The notes under the pieces: model-generated | Databases searched by the model: none | What the model saw: the letters and a program-made list of their open reading frames with translations, nothing else | Told to the model about the DNA's origin: nothing | Shown here: positions 28,799 to 40,327 of the stretch, in pieces | Numbering within the stretch: the first letter of the stretch is position 1 | How the letters are laid out: every line of letters starts with the position of its first letter | NCBI GenBank assembly: GCA_949825045.1 | Contig: OX463810.1 | Location: forward strand, 32,684,201-32,748,200 | Direction of reading: 5' to 3' | Length of the DNA: 64,000 bases | Source of the DNA: Argyresthia goedartella | Taxonomy: Eukaryota > Arthropoda > Insecta > Lepidoptera > Argyresthiidae | Position numbers and translations under genes: made by a program

Positions 28799-29576
28799 TA
28801 GTCTGGTAATATAATTATGTGTATATAATTATAACAATTTATTAGTTTTAACGTAGGATACAAGTCTGTTACCAAGAAACCAGAGTTTTTAGTAATGCTC
28901 ACTTAAATGTCTTTTCTTGCTGCGGCTCTGTGTAGCGGGTTGCTCCCCTCCCTCAAATATGGAGAGTAGGGTGATGGCTGGTGCACAAGTCATACGCGTG
29001 AACGGGTGCTGCTTGGGGGGACTGGTCCAGTCTAGAGTTAATGGAGTTTATTTTTCCTGTGCGAGATTCAGCCATGAATCACCACTTGAAGAAGAAAATT
29101 CCTTTTTCAAACTCAAACCATAATCAGTTATGTACTCATTAGTTTAAGGCTTATGTTAAATGATTACCAAAAACGCACCTTTTTTACTACCAATAAATTC
29201 GAAATGACTGCCAGAATGGATAAATGTCCACCAAATTGTATTTGGATAAATGATCACCAAACTTCTTTTTATGTTTTGTGTACTTAACTTTATGTTGTAA
29301 GTTTTTTTTTGTTTTTAGATGTTCAACCTAACACGAAGGATAAAGGGGGCTTCGCTTCGCTCACCCCCTTTACCCTTCACCTAAGCTAACGCAGTATTTT
29401 GCCCTGATATTTTTTGCAACTTTTGGTGTTCATTTATCCATTTTATGTAGGAAAAAAATATTTTGGTGATTATTATATTTGTTGCCTTAATTTAGTTGAT
29501 CATATTTGTTTTTTTTTTCCATATATATGAGACTTAAGTAAGTATTTGACTTGTAAAAGTGCATTATTTTGCCTAC
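28799..29576. other. No gene seen
   Basis: AT-rich DNA. The open frame at 28917-29123 has no recognisable motif. ggggg-cttcgcttcgctcacccc near 29347-29370 is a small hairpin. I see nothing else. Confidence 0.4.
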
Positions 29577-31030
29577 TTACAATGAATAATTTGAGTTGAG
29601 TTGGGTCTCCAACATATCTCTTGGAAGATACCCATGTCCTACACAGCTATTATAAAACATAGACATCACTTTCGATTTATGATCCCCTCCATATTTTAGA
29701 TGTTCAATGCTGAGCCCATCATCTCCCGGTGATTTTCCTCTCTTCATGTATCTAATGATTGTTGCCACATCCTTAGCGGTGAATTTCATGTTTAGAAGAC
29801 CACCGGCACCGTGTGCCTCATCATCAAGCACCCGATATGTCAAATGCTGCCGAAAAAAATCAGCGATAGCCCTCGGTTCGGATATCCCATCCACCGAGAT
29901 GGGCAAGCTAGGCTTTGTATCTTGTTTATAGCCTTCCAGAACTTGCTTCAATATTTCAGTTTATGGTGCGAAGCTAATATGTCCAAGTCTATCTGTTGTT
30001 GCTTATTCTGTCACCACTGAAGTTTAGATTTAAACACTCTTCTACTAAGGCACATTTCCACGTAATAATGACCTGAACTCGGCATTGTGAGCCTCACTCA
30101 CAAGCTTATTCCAGTCTAACACTCGTTGCTTTTTATTGTCAAAGCTATTATGAGCACTACTAAGTACAGTGGCTTCATTTAACGCTACAACTATTTGGCA
30201 TCTACATTATTACATATGGTATTACAACATTCTTAGAGCTCCGATGGTTAAACAGTAAAACGTAGATTACGGTGGCAAGAATCGGCGTATATTTGTATTT
30301 CCTCGTCATTCTTATTTCCCCATTGAATATTGTTCTTTTGAATGTCAACAGGATTACCAAGGACTTCATGAGATTTAAATTACATTAAAAAAATATTGGA
30401 AAATGGTCTGACCGTACTACATATGTGAACCTTAACTATATAGTGAACCTTAACTCCGACAATAGCACTATAGACCGCTTGTGTCACCAAACAGTGGTCT
30501 AACCACCTTTTTGAACCATTAGCCTCACTTACAAAAGTATATGTGGCCGAGTCAATGCCCAGTTTCTCAACGTCCGCATATATCCAGTTTTAATCCGAGC
30601 AAAACTCTAGCATCTCCCTACAAAACAAAGTGTGTATTGAGATCACCTAAAATGTACACAGATTCGACATTGTTACCTTCCACTTTTGTATGAATCTCAC
30701 TCAAACACTCCGTGAATTAATCAGATTGTCTGGGTCGTCTGTAGGCAGATACACGCAGAACACGAGCGCCGATTAATTATGCATAGTCAGCAGAATACGC
30801 GCAATACGCACGCATTAAAACATACTTTTACGCCATAAGATGGCCCTCCAAACGGTCTTTCTCTCAGGAGATCCGCCGAAGTTCCGCCGACTTTTCAGTA
30901 TATCAAAAGTTGCTGTCGAGTGTACCTAGGTATGGTATTTCGTCAGGCAATAACCATGTTTCTTGTAATGCCACTAGATCAGCATCGCGACACAGTGACT
31001 GCATACATTTTGCTGAACTATTTACATGTT
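29577..31030 (-). mobile_element. LINE family C-like fragment (endonuclease to RT start), decayed
   Basis: On the minus strand, about 30990-30600 contains endonuclease remnants: LLPDEIPYLGTLDS, then SVYILGDLNTHF (GDLN motif). 29951-29577 (124 aa) holds the EN-RT connector and the RT start: YMKRGKSPGDDGLSIEHLKY and SMFYNSCVGHGYLPRDML. Numerous stops and frame changes separate the parts. It is truncated before the RT catalytic core. Confidence 0.72.
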
Positions 31031-31794
31031 TACTTTTGTAGCTGACTTAGCTCGTAGTAGTACACATATTATAATTATTAGTATTATTATTGTTATTGTT
31101 GCTGTAAGCCATTTTTGGTTAGGTTTGTGGTTTTCAAATTATTATCCTTCCTGGTTCCAAAGATGAAACATCTTCTAAAAGTAGTATTATTTAGTAGTAG
31201 TAGTAAACGAGTATTATTTAGTATTATTTAGTAGGTATCATTTATTTCAATTTTTAAATTGCACTGGAATTGAGCGCACAAAACATTTGTATTCAACTTA
31301 GTTAATTATTTCCTTGCTAGTATTAAGCACTTTTCTTTTTACTTTTTTTCTTTCTCTTTCTCTTCTATACGTACCTTACTCATTACAATCCTGTTTTAGT
31401 GGTTAGATTGTCCGTGGCATCACCGACCGGCTCTGACGGAAGACCAGCGTTGGTTGCAAACCAGCCAGCATTATGCTGAGTCAGGGTCCGTTTTGCGACA
31501 CACAAGCTTGTTATAGAAATTTTGTATTATATATTAGTGTAAGTGCCTGTCTCACAAATAAATCATTATTCTATTCTATTCTATTCTAAAATAAATATCT
31601 TACGGCCAAAATTAATCATTCTCAAATAAAGGTAACTTTGATTTAGGTACGGTTGGCTGCAAAATTAACTGACCACTAAAAAGTCTTAAAGAGTTATTAG
31701 TCTTTTGGGCGCCATATTTGGCGTGCAGGCAAATCACACACATTGACATATTGACTCAAATAAATACCAACATCTATTCAGACTTTAGTGTCCA
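31031..31794 (+). repeat. Retroposon 3' end with (TCTAT)n tail; rest unassigned
   Basis: About 31380-31595 ends in gtctcacaaataaatcatta followed by repeated ttctattctattc, a tail found on insect LINE copies. A GTA-rich patch at 31190-31240 is low-complexity. No coding sequence was identified. Confidence 0.45.
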
Positions 31795-32198
31795 CCTTGC
31801 GGTCACCACTAAACGTATGGTATTTGGATGACGGGGTACCATCGGAGGCAGCCCGGAAGTAGTGATCGAAGATCTGAGAGCATTTGTCGAGGAGTTAGCG
31901 AGGTTGAGGCTAGAAGTGAATCCACAGAAATGCAAATTGTACCCCTGTTCCGGCCAGGTCTCCCCAGAAGTGCCATCAGAAGTCTATTCCGAGATCCCAG
32001 GTTCAAGGTTACTGGACAACCGACTTTACTTTATTTGGTGCACTAATCTTCCCCGAGGGTATCCCGGGTGTCTTATCGACAAAACAAGGCTCTCTTGGCA
32101 TCCAAGGAGCACTTAAAACAACTCCCAGCCCGCGTCGCACTAACAATCCTGAGGAGTTGTATGTCAATTATTCCCAGGCTTACATACACGTAGCGTAC
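31795..32198 (+). mobile_element. RT element D, left part (YLDD reverse transcriptase)
   Basis: VWYLDDG at about 31817 is an RT catalytic motif. After a one-base slip it continues IGGSPEVVIEDLRAFVEELA, then LRLEVNPQKCKLYPC (RT thumb-side motif). Decayed sequence follows up to IIPRLTYT. It is interrupted at 32198 by an LTR element and resumes at 33832 with RTAPMWLCRKESTEYDNVL. I cannot assign it firmly to a known clade. Confidence 0.65.
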
Positions 32199-33831
32199 TG
32201 TGCCGGCACATACGCCCGCCACAGATATGCGGAAATATCTATTTCCACGTAATGTTAAGATAAGTTGACGACCGTCACAGATAAGGTATATTTATATTCA
32301 TCACGTAGTTTTGTAGTAAGTTGTATATAACCTTAGTATATCCTATAATAAAATAGTCTGGTATTTGCGCGCATCTCAAGCCTTTTACTTTACTCCCGAA
32401 GATGTCGCTCTCCTTATAATTGCCTCTGGCAAAGTGGTGACCCGACTTCTGAATATCAGCAACCTTCGGTAATAGCAGCATGGACCCAGCCGAGAAGAAA
32501 ACTCCGTGTGCTGCCACCTTAGAAGTGCAAGCAAGAAGCACTTCGTCCAAGATCGCCGAGCCCCGACAACCAAGACGATATCAAGCAAGCCATGACCGGA
32601 CCAGATTGAAAACGGACCAGATGCCAAAAGATAAATAATTTCAACTGAAGATTTCCCGCATCGAACTCAAGATACCGCAAGAATAATGAACCGATAGTCA
32701 GCCGACTGCTGATTTATCAAAATGGAGCTCGCACCAGCAGAAACGAACGCGTCGGCAAATTCATTCACAGCAAGCAGCTTTTTCAAGTTCAAGACATAGG
32801 AAGCCGTTCCAGCCCCCAGAAGAGTATTGAAACATCATCGATATACCTAATTCAACGAATATTGAAATCATCCAGGAAGAACATCGCACGAAGAATAATC
32901 AAATCACTGAAGAGAGAGATATATATATATATAAACGATTGGTGTACAAGATGTGCCCTATGTTGCCAAATCCCAAGGTTTTTAGGCACACATATATCAC
33001 CAATCGACAACTTAATATTCACTCAAGAGTGAAGAGCACACACGTACATATGACGTACGAGATCATTGACTGCCTACAGCCAAGGTTACAGATTTAATGC
33101 TGACGCTGATTCAGCACAATCATCCTTGTGTAGGTACGGTCGCAATTATAAACAAACAGTGATTACAAGTTCAACGACGTACGATGTTAAATTGACTCAT
33201 CGATTCCTGAAAAAGGTGGGCGGCTGCAGCATCAAACGACTCTCCTGCGGATCTTTTCCAGTTATAGGTTAGGTTAGTTTACTAACCGCGAAGCCCCATT
33301 TTCCTAGTGTTTTTCTGCTTTCCAGTTTTTAGTTTATTTATGTAGTGTGCGGCCAGACACAAGACTTGCCTGTAGGTAAATATTAAGTAATTCTTTAAAC
33401 TTATGTAGAATTCACATAACCGTAGTTCCTTTATTTTTCTAATTCGTGTAAGATTTACCTTTAGATTAAGTTGAAGTATGCGCGATTACTATCTGATTTA
33501 TGTTTATTAAAATACTACTGGTTATTATTGCAGTTGATATAAGTTTGTTATGGTATCTAACTTAGATTTTTTCCATTGTTATAAGTACATTCATTTATTT
33601 TTTTCCCTAAAGGGGGGAGTATCTGTGCCGGCACATACGCCCGCATGTTAAGATAAGTTGACGACCGTCACAGATAAGGTATATTTATATTCATCACGTA
33701 GTTTTGTAGCAAGTTGTATAAAACCTTAGTATATCCTATAATAAAATAGTCTGGTATTTGCGCGCATCTCAAGCCTTTTACTTTACTCCCGAAGATGTCG
33801 CTCTCCTTATAATTGCCTCTGGCAAACGTAC
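32194..33831 (+). mobile_element. Non-autonomous LTR retrotransposon (no pol)
   Basis: LTRs at 32199-32433 (235 bp) and 33624-33826 (203 bp) are flanked by the 5-bp duplication CGTAC (32194-32198 and 33827-33831). The left LTR has 32 extra bases after cgcccgc. A tRNA-like primer site (tggtgacccgac, 32435-32446) follows the left LTR, and the polypurine tract aaaggggggagt precedes the right one. The internal 1.19 kb has only a short ATG frame at 32480 (MDPAEKKTPCAATLEVQ...) and no protease, RT or integrase. The primer site suggests a Gypsy-type parent, which must supply its proteins. Confidence 0.82.
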
Positions 33832-34960
33832 GGCTCCGATGTGGCTTTGTAGGAAGGAATCCACTGAGTATGATAACGTACTGAAGACCTTACTAGAGTC
33901 GATTATCAGTATCGAAATGACTCCACTCAGAGGTGCCAAGCAGCTTTGCCCATCAGGCACGCCGGTTTAGGCATTCGACGGTTGAGCGACATCGAGCTGC
34001 CGGCCTTTTTGTCTTCGTCGCATGTCGACATTGTCACTTTTATTTTAAATATCCATGTTGATGGTTTTCGTATCCCTTTCGCGGAGGAGGCATTGGGGTT
34101 ATGACATAATTGGTGTCCTGGTAGCACTCCGCCCCAGCACCCGCATTTACAGCGCATTGGGATGAGGTATCGTGCGGAGTCACGCTAAACGAGTTATTGG
34201 ACCGGAGTTCGGGGCTCGAGCTGGCACGACTGCGCGCAGTTTCGCAGCCAGAGTCAGGGCTCTGGCTCCACGCCTTGCCTTCTCCTCAACTAGGAACGTT
34301 TCTGGACAATGACACGTTGCGCGTGGCTGTCGCTTTGCGCCTTGGATGTGACATCTACCAGTCTCATTCCTGTGTGTGGTGCGGGTGTGGACCCTCAGGG
34401 TCGGCTCGGTCTGTACTGCGTTCGAAGCGCGGGCAGGCTTTCTCGGCACTCCTCTATCAATGACATCGTCAAGAGGGCTCTTATAACAGCCAATATACCT
34501 TGTGTATTGGCTGCGTCCCGCGGGTCTGTGTCGTACCGATGGGAAACGCCCGGATGGCCTGACCATGATCCCGTGGGAGAGCGGGCGCTCATTGCTTTGG
34601 GATGCGACGTGTGTCTGCACATTCGCCCCCTCCCATCTGGCATCGACCGTGTCCACCCCGGGGGCCGCAGCGGAAGAGGCAGCGAGGATGAAGACCTAAA
34701 AGTACTCTGTGCTTTTGGGCCAATATATATTCATCCCGCTTGCCATAGACACCACTGGGGTCTGGGGAGTGCATGGCAAGGCATTCATTAGGGAAATAGG
34801 GCGCCGCCTGAGGGACCGTGGCTATGACCGCCGCTCCGGGTCCTATCTTATGAGAGGATCTCCCTCGCAGTGCAGCGCGGAAACGCCGCCAGAATGATGG
34901 GGACCTTTGCATCTGATATGGTCTGGGGCGCTTTATTTTCTTAGTGTGTTTGTGTGTGTG
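33832..34960 (+). mobile_element. RT element D, right part (zinc motif and possible nuclease-like C-terminus)
   Basis: Three frames alternate, showing indels. Recognisable pieces are GIRRLSDIELPAFLSSSH, a Cys/His cluster around LGCDIYQSHSCVWCGCG (34340-34390), GRLSRHSSINDIVKRALITA, GKRPDGLTMIPWESGRSLLW followed by DATCVCTFAPSHLASTV (34530-34640), and FIPLAIDTTGVWGV. It ends AFIREIGRRLRDRGYD. A PD..(x)..WDAT spacing after a zinc motif resembles the restriction-like endonuclease of EN-lacking LINEs. That is inference. The family lives in many invertebrate genomes as I recall, but I cannot name it. Confidence 0.55.
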
Positions 34961-35331
34961 ACATTTTACATATTTAAGTTTTTGACAAAGCGGCTGACGG
35001 ATGCTGAACATTGATTTATTTTTAACGTAATAATAATTCAGTTAAATAAATTAGTACCTTAAGTTGACAAACTTAAGTACAAACATACTTCTATACAATA
35101 TTAGGTTGCCGTTTCGCTTTCCAAAACAAGACGAATAACATTATTTATTTCGTCATATCAACAAGAGAGTTTAGTGGTCTCGCGTTGAGCGCGCTAAGAT
35201 CAGGACACAATGACCCTTGTTCGAATCCTCAGTTCAATTTTTATTCGACATTTGTTTTTTTATCTATTTTGTGGAGTAAGAGATATTAACTAACCTATCA
35301 GTAAAAGTTACCTGTATGTTATGGTTATGTA
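34961..35331 (+). other. tRNA-like (SINE-type) sequence in non-coding DNA
   Basis: 35165-35245 has an A-box-like gtttagtggtctcg and a B box gttcgaatcc (35220-35229), but no full cloverleaf can be folded by eye. The likely source is a tRNA-derived SINE or tRNA pseudogene. The rest of the stretch shows nothing. Confidence 0.4.
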
Positions 35332-36634
35332 CCGGGTGTCCGGTGGCAGAATCGGGATTTAAATTTTGGATTTGTCCGTATCCGTTGAGCGGAGGAGCGT
35401 AGAGGAGGCCACGTTGGCTTCGTCATTAGTGCGGGTTATTTAGTCGCGATGTCGCAGTGGACGGGTGAGCAACGTGCGTTCGCCATCGAAGCGTATTTCA
35501 AGGCCAATGATTCGTGTGTAATTGCTCGCCGAAGATTTTGTTCACGTTATAATATTCGACGGTTACGTGATGCCCCAAGTGAAGATTTGATTCGATCATG
35601 GGTGCGACGGTTCCGGGCAACAAGTTCGGCCGAAAACAACTCACGACCAGGGCCCAGCCGGACGTCGAGAACAAATGAAAACATTGAACTCGTCGCGTCC
35701 AGTTTGCGCGATAATCCGCGTCAGTCCGTGCGCAAGAGAGCGGCTGCCCTGGGGCTTCCAAAAACTATCGTGCACGAGATATTGAAGAAGGATCTTAGAT
35801 TTCACCCTTTCAAGATTCAAATTGTGCAAGCGCTTAAGCCTAATGATAACAATATGCGTAAAAATTTCTGCGAGACAATGTTGGAGCGATTTCGCACGGT
35901 AAACACTATCTTTTGGAGTGATGAAGCCCATTTTCATTTAAATGGTAGTGTAAATAAGCAGAATTGCCGTTATTGGTCACCTAAAGGACGGAACCCACGC
36001 TTAAAACACCAACAACCACTTCACAGTCCTAAAGTGACGGTTTGGTGTGCATTATCAAGCAGTGGAATAATCGGACCCTATTTTTTTGAAAATCGTCAAG
36101 AGCAAGCAATTTCTGTGAACGGTGTTGCTTATCGGCGCATGCTGAACGATTACTTTTTTCCAATAATGAGAGAACATCCTGCCTTCACGTCACACACGTG
36201 GTTCCAGCAAGATGGCGCCACGCCTCACACTGTTAGAGAGAGCATGGCGTTACTTCGTGATTTCTTTCCGAACAAGCTGATAAGCCGTTTCGGTGACAGG
36301 TCACCGGATCTTACACCCATGGACTTTTTTCTATAGGGGTACCTTAAAAGTAAAGTCTATGAAACGAGCCCGGCGACTGTCTCAGCACTAAAAGAAAATA
36401 TCGCTCGCGAGGTTCATGGCATCCCGGCGTCTTTTCTCCAGCGAGTGGCAAGGAATACTGAGGCCAGATTCCGCGAATGTGTCCGACGTGACGGTCGACA
36501 TTTAGACGATATAATTTTTAAGAAATAAAACCCGCATTTGTCTGTTTTGTCATAGTTACTGATATAAATTTATATCTATTGTAGTTTTTTTTTAATTTCC
36601 ATTTTAAATCCCGATTCTGCCACCGGACACCCTG
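35332..36634 (+). mobile_element. Mariner/Tc1-superfamily transposon, nearly intact
   Basis: 1303 bp flanked by TA (35330-35331 and 36635-36636). Terminal inverted repeats start CCGGGTGTCCGGTGGCAGAA on the left. The reverse complement of the right end starts CAGGGTGTCCGG and continues to gcagaatcgggatttaaa. About 30 bp match with one difference. One transposase gene lies between. Confidence 0.93.
35449..36528 (+). pseudogene. Mariner-type transposase, one in-frame stop
   Basis: One frame of 359 codons, broken only by TAG at 36334-36336. The N-terminal region has helix-turn-helix sequence (QRAFAIEAYFKAND to RSWVRRFR; QSVRKRAAALGLPKTIVHEI). Catalytic Asp candidates are D158 (FWSDEAHFHL), D255 (WFQQDGATPHT) and D287 (RSPDLTPMDFF). 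The stop replaces the Trp expected after MDFFL, and LKSKVYETSPATV continues in frame. Only 31 residues separate the second and third Asp, against about 34 or more in relatives. A short in-frame deletion between FGD and RSPD is likely. The protein would cut and paste the element at TA sites. Confidence 0.9.
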
Positions 36635-36636
36635 TA

Positions 36637-37411
36637 TATGGGGACATAATATTTTTATCTATATTTAAAAAATAACACGAGTTAAGTATAATATCATAAT
36701 GTTTATTTCATATTTTACATTAAATAATGCTGTGTACAGTTATCAAAAACACATTTCTAACTAATTCGTAAGGTTAGGTGTAGCTTTAGATTCGTGATGA
36801 TAAGAATACCTTTAAATATACCATGCACCCTGTGCTTTTTCCGGTAGTAAGGATTTAAAAAAGTTTTTTTGCTTATCCATAATATAACATAACATACTCG
36901 GCGGCAGTGGCACAGTTGTGTCGTAATACTTATGAATAAAAATACTTTTAACAATATTTCATGTTTAACATTATAAACCATTGTTTTCAGTTACATATAA
37001 ATCAATAATATTTCTTAATCATATTTATATCTATTTCGTAAGGTTAGTTATAGCTTTTTCATTTCTTTTCCGTATATTGATTATTTATGGGAGTGCTTAA
37101 TTAATTACAAATTCAATTATTAAAAAACAATTTCAAACATCCACACAAACAGTTTCGTCATATAAAAATAAAACACGTGAAAAAATAACTGACATAAACA
37201 ATTACACAAACAAACCGCCCCAAGAATCTCCCGGTTATAGCTTAAATATTAGTTTTCGTTATGAAAAGACAATTGAAGCTAGCCAACAAAAAGAAATATA
37301 CTACTTTCTCATTTTATTTTATGTGACGGCGTTTTTTTTCACTTGATATACTTGAAAAAAGCTTTACTAAAATATAACACAAAATAAAATGGCCTCACGC
37401 TTTTTCCCATG
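36637..37411. repeat. AT-rich stretch with direct repeats
   Basis: No gene. tcgtaaggttag-tagcttt occurs at about 36764 and 37038. gcagtggcacagttgtgtcg-taatac at about 36904 resembles gcagtggcacaatcgtgcct at 37417, the presumed end of the Tc1-like element. These may be ends of a second, deleted copy of that element. Confidence 0.4.
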
Positions 37412-37904
37412 TGATAGCAGTGGCACAATCGTGCCTTAATACAAAAATACCTCATTTAATATTTAGTATTACCTCCTCCGTTATTTATAACTGCAAGCAA
37501 ACGCCGCCGCATTGAACTAACTATATTAGAACAAATGTCAGTCCCTCTTAAATTTTCCCACGCGTTTGCAATGCCTCTGGAGTCCTTTCATTCCGCATGG
37601 TTTTATTGTGCAAAGGTTTACATTTTCGATCGGATTCAAATCCGGTGACTTTGCAGTCAATGAAATCACGGCTATGTGCTGTCAAAACCAGTCACACACA
37701 GCTCCAGCCCGATGCACTGGATAGTTATCTTGCACAAATGATAATTGTGGCATATCAGCAGCTGCATCGACACATCGCACAGTTGGCAGCATACTATCCT
37801 GTTACAATTGCACACAATCAGCAGCTGTAGCGCGTCCTGCTATCGACGATACCAATTCAACAGGTCCAGCGGCACTCATCCATCCCCACATATTCACTGA
37901 TATT

Positions 37905-39364
37905 CATTCATATTCATATTCATATTTTATTGATAATAAGATATTACATGTCAACAGTATACAATAAACGAAAATAAATTAAATTAGCAGGCATAATGAT
38001 TATGAATAACATGTCAGGATAGTACAATAATACAATAGTATACACTCACTAATAAAAGTCAATAATAAAAGTTATGTCAAAAAGAATAATAATGTAAAAA
38101 TCGCATAATAATAAGAATAATACCACTACAGGTAAAAATTAATAAAATTACATGTCAGAATAAAAAAATAAATAAAAAATAAAATAGGTCACAATTTTAT
38201 TACAATCATAAGTTAATTCAGTCAGTGATTAACTTATTCGTCAATAAATTCTGACACTGAGTAGTATGCTTTGCTTAGGAGGTACTTTTTAACCTTTGTT
38301 ACAAAGATGTTTAGTATGTTGATGGATTTTATCTCCACTGGTAGTTTATTAAATAAGGTAGGGCCCATACCCTTCAATGATTTGCTGGTTTTAGCAAGAC
38401 GACTGGTCGCACAATACAAGTCGTGGGGCCGTCGAGAAGAATACCTACGGTCTGGGTTCTGGAAGCTTGGGTACTCCGATGGGTTCTGCCTCACATACTT
38501 CAGTACTTCCAAGATGTACATAGAGGGTAGTGTGAGAATACCTAGCTTAATGAAGAGTTCCCGAGCCGGGGTGTCGTTAGGTACTCCGGCAATTCTACGC
38601 ACTGCACGTTTCTGAATGAGAAATGGTCTGTCGCGTTCAGCAGCCATTCCCCACAAGTCTATACCATACAAAAGTATCGAATGGAAGTAGCCATAGTATG
38701 TAGTTAGTAAGTGCTCTCTAGACAGAGTAGGTGAGAGTCTCGATAGTGCATAATACGCACTGTTTAATTTTTTGCACAAAGAGTCAATGTGGTGAGTCCA
38801 CTGCAATCCTGCGTCAAAAGTGAATCCAACAAAGCGAACAGTGTCGGTGGCAGGCAGAGTGACCCCGTTCACTACGAGTGGAACCTGGGGAACCCCACCT
38901 ACGTTGCGCAACGAGAATCTCAGTACCTGGGTCTTATCAAGGTTTAGTAGCATGCCATTTACTGTGAACCATTCAGTTAGACATAGGGTAATCGATTGGA
39001 GGTGTTTCTTTAATTCAGCCTCATCTTTACCGTCCACGATAACACAGACATCATCAGCGTACATCAGGGACTTGGCTGTTCCGGAGACGATATGGGGTAG
39101 GTCGTTCATCAGGATGACGAACGTGGTATTCCCTACGTTGGACCCCTGCGGCACTGATCTATCCCCGACCTGACCGGGTTCAGAAACTTCACCGTCTATC
39201 ACCGTGATCTGCGTCCTGTCAGCGAGGAAGGACATAAATAGTTGGAGAGTTAGGCCACGTACTCCATAATGTTCCAGCTTGGCTCCAATAAGAGAGTGAT
39301 CAATAAGGTCAAACGCTCGTGACAGGTCGCAGAACACAGCCGCCACGTGGCGTTTTCGTTCCAG
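37905..39364 (-). mobile_element. LINE family E, 5'-truncated, inserted in the Tc1-like element
   Basis: A minus-strand non-LTR element with a continuous RT half-ORF, a 3' UTR from 38233 to 37905, and a (GAATAT)n tail (plus-strand attcatattcatattc at 37906-37925). The 5' end abuts the transposase sequence NMESGRITAG near 39364. Confidence 0.85.
38234..39346 (-). CDS. Family E reverse transcriptase, C-terminal 370 aa (partial)
   Basis: An unbroken frame to a normal stop. RT blocks: VFCDLSRAFDLIDHSLIGAK (catalytic Asp), SVPQGSNVGNTTFVILMNDL, LMYADDVCVIVDG (catalytic pair) and LNLDKTQVLRFS. FVGFTFDAGLQWTHHIDSLC, LLYGIDLWG and FIQKRAVRRIAG-type sequence follow. It is related to families A and B in its C-terminal region but distinct. 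EN, connector and the first RT blocks are missing, so no functional protein is made. Lack of stops points to a recent insertion. Confidence 0.88.
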   Translation of the reverse strand: MAAVFCDLSRAFDLIDHSLIGAKLEHYGVRGLTLQLFMSFLADRTQITVIDGEVSEPGQVGDRSVPQGSNVGNTTFVILMNDLPHIVSGTAKSLMYADDVCVIVDGKDEAELKKHLQSITLCLTEWFTVNGMLLNLDKTQVLRFSLRNVGGVPQVPLVVNGVTLPATDTVRFVGFTFDAGLQWTHHIDSLCKKLNSAYYALSRLSPTLSREHLLTTYYGYFHSILLYGIDLWGMAAERDRPFLIQKRAVRRIAGVPNDTPARELFIKLGILTLPSMYILEVLKYVRQNPSEYPSFQNPDRRYSSRRPHDLYCATSRLAKTSKSLKGMGPTLFNKLPVEIKSINILNIFVTKVKKYLLSKAYYSVSEFIDE

Positions 39365-40327
39365 CAGTTATGCGACCAGACTCCATATTTACGACAACGT
39401 TTTCGTCACGGTAACGAGTTCACGTCTTCTCATGAGTAAAAATAGTACCGGTCCAGTCAAAATCTGAATACTCCCTTGCAAACGATAACCTCTTTTGTTT
39501 GTGGGTCTCGTTATGATAGGGTTTTTTAGCTGGCTTTCTGTGGTGTATGCCCTCAGAATGTAGAACTCGGCGAATGGTGTCCACAAAAGTATTGAACATT
39601 TTTGCGAAACCCATCAGTCGATATAAATCCATTAGATTCATATGGTCCAACCATGAATGTCCGCTGTGATGCAGTTAGATGCGGGGGACGATAACATCGA
39701 GAACGACTCGTTGCTGCACCTTCTTCTTGAAAGCGAGTTATCCACCGTTTCACTGTAACCCACTAAATCAAAACAACATTAGGAATTACATAAATATCTC
39801 GAGATGTCTAGTTCTAAAAAAAAGAAAATGCATAAATAATATAGCATTAACATTAAAGATCTAAAGATAAAATACCTAATTATTGAAATACAAACATAAT
39901 GTTTTAAAGTCACCGAATGATAAAATACTCATTAAAAAGAATACTTACATTAAATCCAGTCTCATTAGAAATTTGAGATATGTTATATCCTATATTATGC
40001 AATAACACGCATTCTGTCCTGCATATCGATGTTTGCTTGCATAGACACGGCAAGTAATAATTAATAAGTAAGCAATCTTTATCAACACATGCACCCACGC
40101 TAGCGAACTAGTAACGACAAAGCAAAGTTAAGATCAATAGCTATCTGATCCTCAGATATTTATTTCTACCTTCCATAAGAATCTGCAGCGTTTGAAATAC
40201 TAAACATTATTTCTATTTGTGTTTTTATCAACCTTCGAAATGAAACGTTCTAAAGTTAATGTGATTTACGTTTAAGGTTTTCTTTCATATAAAAATATAA
40301 AATGACAAACGATAGGTACCAAATCAC

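Larger units (their letters stand above)
37480..40065 (-). pseudogene. Tc1-like transposase with a probable intron, disrupted
   Basis: About 40060-39949 encodes the first DNA-binding helix-turn-helix (NIGYNISQISNETGFN). GTAAGT at 39948 and tttag at 39763 bound a likely 186-nt intron. Splicing joins GFN to WVTVKRWITRFQEEGA, the normal continuation. The next block holds VDTIRRVLHSEGIHHRKPAK and KQKRLSFAREYSDFDW, followed by TIFTHEKT, where D of the usual TDEK is changed to H. After the inserted LINE, 37905-37480 gives MWGWMSAAGP, FVQDNYPVHRAGAV (second catalytic Asp), SPDLNPIENV (third acidic site) and a C-terminus near MRRRLLAVINNGG with stops. It is inactive. Confidence 0.8.
37412..40100 (-). 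mobile_element. Tc1-like transposon, split by a LINE
   Basis: The minus strand encodes a Tc1-type transposase in two parts, about 40060-39370 and 37905-37480, separated by a LINE. The presumed right end (in element order) is near 37414, at gcagtggcacaatcgtgcc. The matching end beyond 40100 was not found, so total length is uncertain. Confidence 0.78.
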
